DNA of 64,000 nucleotides. Source: Dyadobacter chenwenxiniae. GTDB taxonomy: Bacteria > Bacteroidota > Bacteroidia > Cytophagales > Spirosomataceae. Below the pieces are notes generated by a model. That model was not told the origin of the DNA, did no database searches, and saw only the letters and a list, made by a program, of their open reading frames with translations. Shown piece by piece: positions 18,892 to 28,474 of this stretch; within the stretch, counting starts at the first letter, position 1; every line of letters starts with the position of its first letter. Location of the stretch: positions 1,178,001-1,242,000 of the forward strand of contig NZ_CP094997.1 in NCBI RefSeq assembly GCF_022869785.1, written 5' to 3'. A program made the position numbers and the translations under genes.

Positions 18892-21890
18892 ATGCTGGCT
18901 ATTTCTAAACAAATTAAAAACGCAACATGCCTGATAATAAGCATATTCATGCTTGTTCTCGTTTCTTTTCCATCATTCTCGCAAAGCTTTGAAGCGGAAT
19001 CCGGAACGCTGGCTAATGGGGCTGACATTCAAAATTGCGATGCCTGTTCATCGCAGAAAATGGTCGGGAACCTGGGCGGCGGATCGGTAACAATTCCGGT
19101 GAATGTAGCGACGGCAGGCAATTACAGGCTTACACTTTCTTATGCGACGGGCGATCAGCGGACGATTAATGTGACACCGAACGGAGGCGATTTCATCGCT
19201 GTCACTTGTCCTGCTTCCGGCGGCTGGTCTGCGGTGGCTAGCATCGGGGTGAATGTTCCGCTTCAAGCCGGTAACAACAGCATCAAGCTGGATAATGCGT
19301 TTGGTTATGGTCCTAATGTGGACAAAATCGTGCTGACGCCGCTTAATACGGCTTCCATCCAAACGATCGCTTTTGGCACCAACAGCCGCATTGATTATGA
19401 CCTCAGCAACGGGACTTATGATGTGTATTTTGATAATGTCAAAACAATCGGGGAAGCATTCGCTACGGCCAATTCGGATGCAATGGTCAATAGTACAGCA
19501 GGTTATACAAGCCGGACTTATTCTTCCGCTCCTGCGAATGACAGCTTTGGTTCAGGAACGAGGCATGTCATTACATTAACAGGCGGCGGACAGCTTGAAA
19601 TGCAGCAGGTTTTTTACACTTACACGGGAAAAAATCATTTTTATACCGAACTCATTCTCAACGGATCAGGCTCAAATTCCTACAAAAATGACGCCGCTGA
19701 CTTCCAATGCGGTTGATATACATTCCAATGGTGATCGCCGCGGGCTTTTTGTTCCTTTTGATAATGACAAATGGGTGCGTTACGAAGCAAAGGAAATTGG
19801 TTATGCCAATTTTACATCGTCAGAAGCAGGAGCAATTTATGATAATACGAGCCGGAAAGGGCTGATCATTGGTTCTGTGGAGCATGAAGTCTGGAAAAAC
19901 GGGCGTGAACCTGGCGGGCGAAGGGCGCACAGAAACTTCATTCATTTCCGTAATTGCCGGCTGGACGAACGAGAATGTAACGCGCGACAAACGCGGCCAC
20001 GGCTGGGTAGGCGTGGGCCAGCAAAGCTGCAAATCGCCCCGCATTATGGTGGGTTACTATGGCGACTGGCGCGACGGGTTTGAACAATACGGCAAGGCGA
20101 ACGCACTGGCCGAGCCGCGCTACATTTTCGACTGGACTGCCGCCACACCTTTCGGCTGGAACAGCTGGGGCGCAATTCAGTCGAATTTGAATCTTCCCAA
20201 AGCCAAATCAGTCGTTGATTATTTTGCAACTCAGGTTCCTGCGTTCCGTAATGGGGACAATACATTGTTTGTTGATCTGGATTCCTATTGGGACAATCTG
20301 GCTCCCGGTGGCATGACGGGCGATTTCAGTCAGTTAACCGAATTTGCCAATTATTGTAAATCCAAAGGTTTGAAGCCAGGCATTTACTGGGCGCCTTTTG
20401 TGGATTGGGGTAAATCTGCACGCCAGATGGAAGGAAGTGCTTATAATTATGAGGATGTCTGGACCAAGGTGAATGGCGGTCCGCTGGACCTGGACGGCGC
20501 ATATGCCCTCGATCCGACGCACCCGGGAACGAAGGCGCGCATTGCATATCTGATCGGAAAATTCAAAGCATGTGGTTTTGAAATGATCAAAATAGATTTC
20601 TTAGCTCACGCTTCACTGGAAGCCGACAGTTTTTACGAATCTGGCGTTCACACCGGGATGGAGGCTTATAAAGCCGGCATGGAATATCTGACAGACCAAC
20701 TCGATGGCACCATGCTGGTGTATGCTGCCATTTCACCAAATCTTGCTACTGGCCGTTATGCGCACATGCGGCGGATTGCGTGCGATGCTTATAAGCACAT
20801 CAGTGAGACGGCTTACACGCTCAACAGCACAAATTACGGCTGGTGGCAAAATCAGATTTACCAATACATTGATGCCGACCACATTGTTTTCGGCACCGAA
20901 ACAGCTGGCGAGAACCGCGCGCGCCTTGCTTCCTCCATCGTAACCGGCACCATCATTACGGGAGATGATTATGCAACGGACGGAGCCTGGAAAGCCGTTT
21001 CGCAAACATTGCTTCAAAACGCGGATCTGCTGAATCTGGCCAAGGACGGCAAAGCATTCCGCCCGGTGGAAGGCAATACGGGATGGGATCCGAATGCGCT
21101 TTTTGTCAAAACGATTGGCGTCAATCATTATCTGGCGGTTTTTAATTACGGGACGGAGGCAAAGGCTTTTTCCATAGATCTGGCCAGGGCCGGTTTGAGC
21201 GGCCAGGTTGACTATGCAACAGAGGAGCTTTTCAGTGGAAATGATCCATCGGCGAAGAAGGCAGCGGTGTTGGCACAGGGAACATTATCCGTGAATGTGC
21301 CTGCGCAGGACGCGATGATCATTCAACTTAGAGATTCCGCATTGCCAGTCACACTTGCCAATTTCCAGGCCGAACGGGCAGGTTACAGCGCATTACTAAC
21401 CTGGGAAACGGCTTCTGAAACGAATAACAAGGAATTTGTAATAGAGCGGAGTTTGGATGCCAGAACATTCAAAGTCATCGGGAAAGTGCCCGGTCATGGT
21501 GATACCAGCAAAGCGCAGCATTATGCATTCAATGACCAGGTTCCAAATGCCGATTCAATCAATTACTATCGCTTGAAACAAGTTGATTTTGACGGCAAAT
21601 ATGAACATTCACGCATTGTGGCGGTGAAATTTGCCCACGAAGATTCGGTCACATTATTTCCAAATCCCGGCAGTACGCAGTTAAATCTGAAAGTCCCCCA
21701 AAACTTCACAGGCGAACTTCAGGTGACGGTTATGAGCACAGACGGCAAGCAGATTTTGGCCAAAAAATTCAGTAAATACACTGAGAAAGGCTTGACGATC
21801 AGCATTGGCCAGCTCGATAAAGGAATTTATCTGATATCGGTTGCAGATAGCAAAGGAAACAACCAGCGCGGTAAGTTTGTGAAGAATTGA
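18892..21890 (+). pseudogene. Clan GH-D (alpha-galactosidase-like) glycosidase with N-terminal CBM and T9SS tail, two apparent frameshifts
   Basis: Starts at ATG 18892 with a signal peptide ending 'SFPSFSQS'. Order: CBM6/35-like beta-sandwich ('FEAESGTLANGADIQ' to 'GPNVDKIVLTP'), a linking domain, then the clan GH-D barrel ('TPFGWNSWGAIQ', 'FVDLDSYWDN', 'CGFEMIKIDFLAH' with the probable nucleophile aspartate, 'RRIACDAYK'). The C-terminal 'VTLFPNPGSTQLNLK' to 'GKFVKN' is a T9SS sorting domain, implying secretion to the cell surface. Frame changes are needed at the A5 runs 19684-19688 and 19895-19899; each fits one extra A. All motifs are otherwise intact, so this may be a working gene with sequencing errors, or very recent loss. 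Confidence 0.85.
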
Positions 21891-21903
21891 AGTTTTTTGA
21901 AAT

Positions 21904-21951
21904 GTGTCCTGCCTGTTACATTCATTCCGGAAAAGGGTAGGGCACTTTTTT
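21904..21951 (+). terminator. Intrinsic terminator after the glycosidase operon
   Basis: GTGTCCTGCC (21904-21913) pairs with GGTAGGGCAC (21936-21945), allowing two G-T pairs, and is followed by six T residues (21946-21951). It lies 14 bp after the glycosidase stop codon and overlaps the last codons of the convergent gene. Confidence 0.6.
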
Positions 21952-22365
21952 ATTTACAAAAACGGCAAGAGTAGTACATAGCCCTGAGCACAGGCTTATG
22001 CCGGCGGCAAAGGGGAAAAAATACACGAATTCCACAACGCCAAATAAAATATAGATGACACCGATGGGTAAGAGCAGTTTGTTAGCAATGTCTTTTTGCT
22101 CGGTTACAAACCCGGAGATAGACCAGAGCAGCAGGATAGTCATAATGAATAATCCGAAGATCATTATGCTGTAACCATTGTAGTATTCCGCCATCGTTTT
22201 ACTGGCGCCCATGAAATCGGCGCTGTAACTTTTCATTACTTTGACCACCGCACCCATTTTCGGGTCCTCCGGCTCGTCCCAGGTTAAATGGCCGATGGTG
22301 TGTCCCAACAGATGCACCACGATCAGGGCGGCCGAAATTCTTACCAGCATTTTTGAGCTAATCAT
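21922..22365 (-). CDS. Small four-helix membrane protein, unknown function
   Basis: 147 residues from the preferred ATG at 22365 (MISSKMLVRISAALIVVHLL); a longer frame reaches 22431 but the extra residues are not hydrophobic and look untranslated. Four hydrophobic segments are visible, at about 8-25, 63-85, 95-115 and 120-138. A 'LLGHTIGHLTWDEPEDP' block follows the first helix; its two histidines and acidic pair could bind metal or haem. I recall similar short proteins in other bacteria but assign no function. The gene is convergent with the glycosidase operon and lies downstream of an AraC-type regulator on the same strand. Confidence 0.75.
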   Translation of the reverse strand: MISSKMLVRISAALIVVHLLGHTIGHLTWDEPEDPKMGAVVKVMKSYSADFMGASKTMAEYYNGYSIMIFGLFIMTILLLWSISGFVTEQKDIANKLLLPIGVIYILFGVVEFVYFFPFAAGISLCSGLCTTLAVFVNKKVPYPFPE

Positions 22366-22452
22366 TTTAGGAAAGTTTTGGGATTGATCAAATCTATTTA
22401 CAATCCAAAGATATGAGGCAGGAGGGTGCAAGTCTTGTAAAAATCGGAAGTG

Positions 22453-23271
22453 CTATCCTTTGTAAAAAATGTGCCCGAATTCATTGTCCGTCTTCATGAA
22501 TTTAGAAGGCGCCATTCCCGTAAATCTTTTAAAGTCTTTGATAAAATGTGCCTGATCGTAGAAATACGTATAAAGCTCGTTTTTGAAAAAATCCATGTTT
22601 GCGTTCGCATTCGCCTCATAAAACTGCATGAAACGAATAACTGAGGAAATACTTTTCGGACTCAGTCCCACCTTATCTGTAAATTTCTCCCGCAGCCATC
22701 GGCTACTAAATCCTGTTTTTCTTTCCAGCTCATTCACAGCTATAAGGCCCTTGGTGCCCACTATTTGGCTGAGACAATAGTCAACAACCAAATCCGGCGT
22801 AGATCTGGAAAGCTGACTGATCAGATACGATTGAATGACTTCTATTTTTTCTTCGATTTTCTCGATATTAATCAAACGTTCGCTTAAATGCCGGGCCTGG
22901 TTTCCGATTACATCTTCGAGATCGAAAATCTTATTTTTTAATTCGAATTGTGGAAGGTGGAATAGGCGATATGCGCCTAGTGCGTAAAACTCGATACCAA
23001 TGTTACAGTGCGGATTGTCGTGTTCGATGTCCACGATAGCAGGCGTGTCGGAAATTCCTATCAAAGTAATGGATCCTTCTTTCGAACGGTGCCGCCATTT
23101 TTCATATTTGCCTATTAACCCGTTTTTTACCGGAATTATAAGCTTCACCATACCATTTGGAACGATCAACTTCATATCATCCTCAGGCAATCTTCCATTG
23201 CTCTCTAAAACCCAAATTTTGCCAATGAATGGTTTCAATTCAGCTCTGGGTTCTATGAGTTGCAGTTTCAT
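22453..23271 (-). CDS. AraC-family transcriptional regulator
   Basis: 272 residues from the ATG at 23271, which has an AGGAAA element just before it; the frame is open to 23301. The N-terminal domain ('EPRAELKPFIGKIWVLESNG', 'LIVPNGMVKLIIPV') is of the type found in many Bacteroidota AraC regulators that respond to small molecules. The DNA-binding part includes 'IAVNELERKTGFSSRWLREKF' and 'YFYDQAHFIKDFKRFTGMAPSKF'. It may control the small membrane protein gene downstream or the divergent DinB-like gene; neither is shown by the sequence. Confidence 0.85.
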   Translation of the reverse strand: MKLQLIEPRAELKPFIGKIWVLESNGRLPEDDMKLIVPNGMVKLIIPVKNGLIGKYEKWRHRSKEGSITLIGISDTPAIVDIEHDNPHCNIGIEFYALGAYRLFHLPQFELKNKIFDLEDVIGNQARHLSERLINIEKIEEKIEVIQSYLISQLSRSTPDLVVDYCLSQIVGTKGLIAVNELERKTGFSSRWLREKFTDKVGLSPKSISSVIRFMQFYEANANANMDFFKNELYTYFYDQAHFIKDFKRFTGMAPSKFMKTDNEFGHIFYKG

Positions 23272-23485
23272 TTTGTTTTCCTGATGTTTTCGGACAACCA
23301 ATTGTTTTAATCTGTAACATTGAGGAAGTAATGATACAAATTAAATGCAATGCGTTGCAAGAATGGTCTCAATGAGCATAGCAAGTTGAAAAAATGGGGT
23401 CATTTGCAGCTCATTTACACGGCATGCGGCAAAACCAGACGGGGTTGGCATTGGAAAAAAAATGTGAAAACAGAACATTGAACAA

Positions 23486-24040
23486 ATGGATACAAGTTAT
23501 TTAGCCAGCGCGGTCAAGCAGTTTGAGTATTATAAAATGCTCGGCGAAAAGGCAATCGCGCAACTGCCCGACGAGGCGCTTTTCTGGCAATATAATGAGG
23601 AGAGTAATAGTATTGCCGTGATCGTCAATCACATTACAGGAAATATGCTATCCCGCTTTACCGAATTTTTAACGACCGACGGTGAAAAACCCTGGCGAAA
23701 CCGTGATGCGGAATTTGAAGGGCGTTTCGCAAACCGTGAAGAAGTCATGGCGCATTGGGAAAAAGGCTGGGACCGATTGCTGACCACATTGCGCGATCTC
23801 GATGACGATCAGCTGGAAGCGGTGGTTTACATCCGGAATGACGGCCACACGGTAATGGAGGCAATCAACCGGCAGCTTGCCCATTATCCCTACCATATCG
23901 GGCAAATCGTTTATATTGCGAAAATGGCCGCCAATGAAAAGTGGGAAAGCCTTTCAATTCCCAGGAACAAATCGGGCGATTACAATATGCGGAAATTCAC
24001 TCAGGAAAAATCGAGACGGCACTTTACAGATGATCTTTGA
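23486..24040 (+). CDS. DinB-like protein (DUF1572-type)
   Basis: 184 residues forming a predicted four-helix bundle. Histidines sit at the DinB positions: 'VIVNHITGNMLSRF' early in helix 2 and 'LAHYPYHIGQIVYIAKM' late in the chain. These three histidines usually bind a divalent metal. Members act as thiol-dependent S-transferases or have no known role; bacillithiol-linked functions are known for some relatives. The 'RNRDAEFEGRFANREEVMAHW' segment is typical of the DUF1572 group. It stands alone between a divergent AraC gene and a DsbA-like gene. Confidence 0.85.
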   Translation: MDTSYLASAVKQFEYYKMLGEKAIAQLPDEALFWQYNEESNSIAVIVNHITGNMLSRFTEFLTTDGEKPWRNRDAEFEGRFANREEVMAHWEKGWDRLLTTLRDLDDDQLEAVVYIRNDGHTVMEAINRQLAHYPYHIGQIVYIAKMAANEKWESLSIPRNKSGDYNMRKFTQEKSRRHFTDDL

Positions 24041-24200
24041 CCATGGCCCGACTACAACAATTGCGTTTCAGGATCTGCGCTGATTTTGTTATTATTCAGC
24101 GGACGAATGCAGCGGTTGCATAGTGTTTGCAATAAAAGAGCGACACGCATTGAGCTTAGTCAACGGCATTTCGATTGTCACAATTAAAACTTTTACTAAA

Positions 24201-25118
24201 ATGGAAACAACAAATAGTAATCCGCTCTTATGCGATATCGAATCGGGAGTTTGTGAAATGCCTGAATCTTCTTTGGCAACAGCCCCGCAGACGGGAGCGT
24301 CCACTCATAAACCCGTCAAAATCATCTATTTCACGGACCCGATTTGCTCGTCCTGCTGGGGCATTGAGCCTCAGCTTCGTAAACTGAAATTGGAATACGG
24401 CGATAATTTTGAAATTGATTACCGCATGGGTGGCCTGCTGCCGGATTGGAGCTACAACAGCGGCGGAATTAGCAAACCTTCTGACGTGGCACATCATTGG
24501 GACGAAGTAAGTGTGCGTTACGACATGCCTATCGACGGCGATGTCTGGCTGGAAGATCCGCTCGACTCTTCCTATCCTCCATCCATTGCATTTAAAGCGG
24601 CCCAGTTGCAAGATCCCGATAAAGCAATCCACTTCCTTCGTGTGTTGCGGGAGATGGTTTTCCTGGAAAAGATTAACATAACAAAATGGGAAAATCTGGC
24701 GGCATCGGCAGAACAGGTTGGTCTGGATGTTCAAAAACTTGAAATTGATTTCAATGGTAATGCCAGAGATTTGTTTGAACAGGATTTACAATTAGCCTCA
24801 CAATGGGGTGTCCGCGGTTTCCCGACTATGTTTTTCGTGGATAGCGAGGGTAACCAGGAAAAAGTGTATGGAACCAAACCTTACTCCGTATACGAGGATA
24901 CCATGTTGAAGCAATTTCCAACTGCGTCGAAAAAAGTAATCGATAAGGACTGGAAAAATTTATTTACCAAATACAACACCCTGACTGCCCTCGAGTTTTC
25001 TGAACTTTCGCAAACTCCGCGGGACCAAGCCGGGCAGCTCTTGCGAGCATTGGTCAAATCCGGAAATTTAAGTGAGCTGGTGACCAAGAATGGTTCGCTA
25101 TGGCGTCTATTGAAATAG
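24201..25118 (+). CDS. DsbA/FrnE-family thioredoxin-fold protein
   Basis: 305 residues from ATG 24201 (METTNSNPLLCD); an upstream extension to 24123 is less likely. No signal peptide is visible, so it is probably cytoplasmic. Redox motif 'FTDPICSSCWGIEP' contains two cysteine candidates in a C-x-x-C arrangement, followed by a helical insert and the cis-proline strand 'WGVRGFPTMFFV'. A further 'LLCDIESGVCEMP' near the N-terminus holds two more cysteines, which is unusual and could be a metal- or disulfide-forming pair. Relatives are FrnE-like oxidoreductases of oxidative stress. The last codons lie within a terminator hairpin. Confidence 0.88.
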   Translation: METTNSNPLLCDIESGVCEMPESSLATAPQTGASTHKPVKIIYFTDPICSSCWGIEPQLRKLKLEYGDNFEIDYRMGGLLPDWSYNSGGISKPSDVAHHWDEVSVRYDMPIDGDVWLEDPLDSSYPPSIAFKAAQLQDPDKAIHFLRVLREMVFLEKINITKWENLAASAEQVGLDVQKLEIDFNGNARDLFEQDLQLASQWGVRGFPTMFFVDSEGNQEKVYGTKPYSVYEDTMLKQFPTASKKVIDKDWKNLFTKYNTLTALEFSELSQTPRDQAGQLLRALVKSGNLSELVTKNGSLWRLLK

Positions 25119-25143
25119 CATCCTGCGCGCCGGATGCTATTTC
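25112..25143. terminator. Bidirectional terminator-like hairpin containing a stop codon
   Basis: GAAATAGCATCC (25112-25123) and GGATGCTATTTC (25132-25143) are perfect 12-bp complements around an 8-base loop. The TAG stop of the DsbA-like gene lies inside the left arm, and the convergent AraC gene ends 5 bp beyond the right arm, so one hairpin can serve both genes. There is no strong T run. Confidence 0.55.
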
Positions 25144-25147
25144 CCTA

Positions 25148-26063
25148 TCAATTAAAAGTTTGCCTGAAAGCCAGTGGAGAGAGGCTTGTTTTTGTTTTGA
25201 ACATGCGGCTAAAAGACTGTGGATACTCAAATCCCAGTTCGTAGGCGATTTCGGAAACGGACAAGTTGGAGGTTGATAATCTTTCCTTCGCTTTTTCAAC
25301 GAGCTTTTCCTGGATGTGATGCTGAGCGTTTTCTCCGGTCAGAGAACGCAGCATATCGCTGAGATAACTCGGTGACATGCCAAGTCTTTCGGCCAGCATC
25401 TGAACGGTTGGAATGCCACGTTCAGATGCACTTCCATATTTGAAATACTCGTCCAGAATATTCTCAATTTTTTGCAGCATGTCATTATTGGCGGCTTTTC
25501 TCGTAATGAACTGGCGACCGTAAAACCGGTTGCTGTAATTGAGCAGCAGCTCAATCTGGGAGATTAGCACGTCCTGGCTGAAATTATCAATCCTGCTGTT
25601 AAGTTCTTCTTCGATAATATTGAAAACAGAGAAAATGGCAGTGCGCTCTTTTTCCGAAAGGTGCAGTGCTTCATTGGCTGCATAGTTGAAGAAGCCATAT
25701 TGCTTAACTGTACTTGCCAGTGGGTAGGAAAGCAAAAAGTCAGGGTGAACGAGCAAAATGTAGCCGGAACCTGCATTCTCCGTCGGACTTTCAAAAATCT
25801 GACCCGGAGCTGTAAACACGAGACCGCCTTCACCGAAATCATAAAAAATTTTGCCCGTATTTGGCTTTTCCGCAGAGGTTCGTCTTGTAGGCAATTTTGT
25901 AAAAAGGCATGACCATCGATGCCGGTAAGACACCCGGATTGATCGCCATATCTTTAATGTTAATAAAACTTACCATCGGATGGATGGGCTTAGGGAGGCC
26001 AAACACCCGATGAAAGTCGGTTAACGATTCAAATTTGTACAAAGCAGGAGCTTCTGTTTTCAT
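25148..26063 (-). pseudogene. AraC-family transcriptional regulator, one apparent frameshift
   Basis: The N-terminal cupin part begins at ATG 26063 (MKTEAPALYKFESLTDFHRV) and runs to 'KAKYGQNF'. The frame then breaks at the A6 run 25843-25848. The rest continues in another frame as 'YDFGEGGLVFTAPGQIFESP' through two C-terminal helix-turn-helix motifs ('VQMLAERLGMSPSYLSDMLR' and 'VSEIAYELGFEYPQSFSRMF'). Removing one base from the run restores 'YGQNFYDFGEGG', the form usual in this group. Regulators of this type often sit beside reductase genes such as the NmrA-like gene just upstream. It is either recently inactivated or intact with a sequencing error. Confidence 0.8.
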
Positions 26064-26066
26064 AGC

Positions 26067-26168
26067 TTAAAGATATCGAATTTTAAGCTGAAATCTTTCC
26101 TGAGAGGCCGCAGGGTTTGCCTTAAAGCTGACGCCTTTTTTAGCTCCGATGATCCAAACCGTTCTCAT
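26067..26168 (-). pseudogene. Possible relic of a Rossmann-fold (SDR-type) gene start
   Basis: A 33-codon frame, MRTVWIIGAKKGV..., ending at a stop 3 bp before the AraC start. The opening 'RTVWIIGA' resembles the first strand of NAD(P)-binding short-chain dehydrogenases, but the glycine pattern is lost after it. It may be the remnant of a reductase that was regulated by the neighbouring AraC protein, or a chance frame. Confidence 0.25.
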
Positions 26169-26175
26169 AATTGGG

Positions 26176-27078
26176 TTACTTGTGATAGGTTAATGCAAAT
26201 TCTTTTGCGAAATCAGCCAGTTTTACCTTACCCAGAACCGGTTTGTTGCAGTAATAGTCGTCATACAAGCTTCCGCTTTGCTGCGCAGCTTGCATTTGAA
26301 CCATGCCGTTCGCGATCCAGTCGTTCATTCCAGCATCGAGCATCTGCTGCAGCATCAGTTCACGCGGAATTACCTGCCATTTTAGTTCGGGCAAGCCAAT
26401 GGCTTCACCTAATGTGCTGGCAATCTCATTGGGAGATACTTCGTCGCTTGCTACATAGTGAACTGACCTTCCGATAAACGGTTTTTCCATTTCTTGAGCA
26501 ATAACCGCAGCAATATCCAGCGGAGAAACCCAGGGCTCTTTTTGATCGCCTCCATAAGTTTGTATAATTGCCGATTGTGTTTTGATTGAAGCAACATACC
26601 GGTACAGATTCGTATAAAAGCCGACAGGCCGCATGAATTTGATTGAAACCGTTTCGGGCAGCTGATTCAGGATGGTCTCGACCGTGTTGTGCAGATACAA
26701 ACTCCCGATTCCTTCATTGGTATGCGCCCCGATGCTGCTTAAATGGACAACCTGTCTCACGCCCGAATTTTTGACAGCTTGCTTATAGTTGTTTCCTACT
26801 CTCGTAAAAGCGGCAACAAAATCTGCATTTTTATCAAAGATGTTGCCGATGCCTTCCCATGCTTCCATCAAATATACAATGTCGGCCTCTTTGAACGCAG
26901 CGGTCAAAAAATCGGGGTCTTGAATGGTGCCAATAGCCGCTTTTGCCCCTAATGCTTCAATGGCTTGCCGCCGGTCCGCTTTACTGCTGATGATGGTGAC
27001 CGAATGCTTCTTGCTGATCAGTTCTTCTGCCAGGGGCTTGCTGATATTGCCCAGCGAGCCAGTAATTACAATGTTCAT
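26176..27078 (-). CDS. NmrA-like NAD(P)-binding oxidoreductase (atypical SDR)
   Basis: 300 residues from ATG 27078 (MNIVITGSLGNISKPLAEEL). The N-terminal 'ITGSLGNISKPLA' is the G-x-x-G-x-x-x nucleotide-binding loop. 'VVHLSSIGAHTNEGIGSLYLHNTVE' is the middle block, in which the usual Y-x-x-x-K pair is not conserved, as in NmrA/HSCARG-type proteins. Relatives are quinone or flavin-type reductases or redox sensors using NADPH. It lies on the same strand and upstream of the frameshifted AraC gene, and is separated from the Crp-type regulator (opposite strand) by about 260 bp. Confidence 0.85.
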   Translation of the reverse strand: MNIVITGSLGNISKPLAEELISKKHSVTIISSKADRRQAIEALGAKAAIGTIQDPDFLTAAFKEADIVYLMEAWEGIGNIFDKNADFVAAFTRVGNNYKQAVKNSGVRQVVHLSSIGAHTNEGIGSLYLHNTVETILNQLPETVSIKFMRPVGFYTNLYRYVASIKTQSAIIQTYGGDQKEPWVSPLDIAAVIAQEMEKPFIGRSVHYVASDEVSPNEIASTLGEAIGLPELKWQVIPRELMLQQMLDAGMNDWIANGMVQMQAAQQSGSLYDDYYCNKPVLGKVKLADFAKEFALTYHK

Positions 27079-27342
27079 AATATTCTTTTGTTTGGTATTG
27101 CAAAGTTGCATAACCGGCAAAAAGCAGATTTAACAGAATCAACGGAGTTCATAACAAAATTGAGGAAACGGGGAGCTCTCGCCCTGCACTTTGGCGGGCG
27201 TGGGACAGAGGTTCACCCACGCACATTGCCCGACAGGCCATTTGATGAATAAAACAAGACTTGTTGACGGAAGCCGCAAGCCAGCGTGATCTTTCATTTC
27301 TAAAAAAATTCCTCAAACTTGCAAACCATATCTTCCTTTCCA

Positions 27343-27954
27343 ATGGAATACCCGCTAACTACGCTCATCGAAAAGATACGACTAATAGTGCCACTTAGTG
27401 ACGCAGACATTACTTTGATAGATGGTTTGTTCCAGCCGCTGCATCTGAAAAAAGGAGCGAATTTTGTTGAGCAAGGTCAGGTTTGTCACCAAGTTGGTTT
27501 TATTCAGGCAGGCTTAGTGAGATATTTTGTCAATCAGGATGGAGATGAAAAGATTTACAGCTTTGGTTTAGAAAACGATTTTGTTTGTGATTATGAGAGT
27601 TTTCTCTCCAAACAGCCCTGCCGACGCGCAATTCAAGCTATCGAGGATTCCTCATTGTTCGTGATTTCATCGGTCGGCCTGCAACTTTTATTTGACAAAT
27701 TGACTTATGGTGAACGTTTCGGCCGGATAGTGATTGAACAGATTTTCGTTCAAACAATGGGACAGCTTGTATCCCTTTATACAGATTCCCCCGAGGAGCG
27801 TTACCAATCATTTTCAGATCATTATCCCAGTCTTGCCACACGTATCACACAATATCATATTGCCTCCTACGTGGGCGTTAAACCTCAGTCTTTAAGCCGT
27901 ATCCGGGCCAGATGGGCCGGCAAGGATTACACCCGCATTTCTTCACCTGAGTGA
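27343..27954 (+). CDS. Crp/Fnr-family transcriptional regulator
   Basis: 203 residues from the ATG at 27343. The cyclic-nucleotide-binding-like domain ('LKKGANFVEQGQVCHQVGFI', 'LVRYFVNQDGDEKIYSFG') lacks the cAMP-contact RS pair of true Crp. The C-terminal winged helix ('ITQYHIASYVGVKPQSLSRIR') binds DNA. Such proteins are abundant in Bacteroidota and often control a neighbouring gene. The next gene (DUF4267-like) begins about 57 bp downstream on the same strand, so both may be co-transcribed. No ligand can be assigned. Confidence 0.87.
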   Translation: MEYPLTTLIEKIRLIVPLSDADITLIDGLFQPLHLKKGANFVEQGQVCHQVGFIQAGLVRYFVNQDGDEKIYSFGLENDFVCDYESFLSKQPCRRAIQAIEDSSLFVISSVGLQLLFDKLTYGERFGRIVIEQIFVQTMGQLVSLYTDSPEERYQSFSDHYPSLATRITQYHIASYVGVKPQSLSRIRARWAGKDYTRISSPE

Positions 27955-28010
27955 ATGCACGGGTGCTGCTTGTTGCCCAATTTTGTGCTGTACTTAAAAC
28001 GCATAAGATT

Positions 28011-28412
28011 ATGACAACGCAACGCATTTCTCCTCCGGTAAGACTGTTAAGCCTTCTGATCGGGTTTGGTTTACTCTTTATCGGCGGCCGCTTTTTGCTG
28101 GCTCCCGAAACAGCAGAAGCCGGATTTGGCCTCCATTATCAGGAGCCCAATTTCGCTTTTCATTACATCAAAGGCATCCGGGATATTTTCTCGGGATTGC
28201 TTATTGTGCTGTTTGCCTGGTCCAGCAGCAGGAAACCCCTGCTGCTGACTTTACTGGCCGGCTCGGTTATTCCCTTTGCTGATATGTTAATCGTGTGGCG
28301 CACACCAGAAAGCAATCTTTGGGCAATGCTTATTCATGGGGGGACTGTAATCGCACTTTGGCTATTATGCTATTTTTTATGGAAATCTTCCGCTGAAAAA
28401 GAACAGCTGTAA
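28011..28412 (+). CDS. DUF4267-like small membrane protein
   Basis: 133 residues from ATG 28011 (MTTQRISPPVRLLSLLIGF). Four hydrophobic segments. 'FLLAPETAEAGFGL' and 'FHYIKGIRDIFSGLLIVLFA' match the pattern of the DUF4267 group, small inner-membrane proteins of unknown role. It lies just after a Crp/Fnr-type regulator, which is the usual companion in this phylum and may control it. Confidence 0.8.
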   Translation: MTTQRISPPVRLLSLLIGFGLLFIGGRFLLAPETAEAGFGLHYQEPNFAFHYIKGIRDIFSGLLIVLFAWSSSRKPLLLTLLAGSVIPFADMLIVWRTPESNLWAMLIHGGTVIALWLLCYFLWKSSAEKEQL

Positions 28413-28474
28413 GTGTCTTCTTTCTTATCAATAAAGTGTTGTACGCCGACCGGACTGCATCAACGCTAAACTCC

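Noticed and set aside
19684..19899. Programmed ribosomal frameshifting in the GH-D gene.
   Set aside because: Two shifts at separate A5 runs would be needed, without slippery heptamers or a stimulatory stem; error or decay is simpler.
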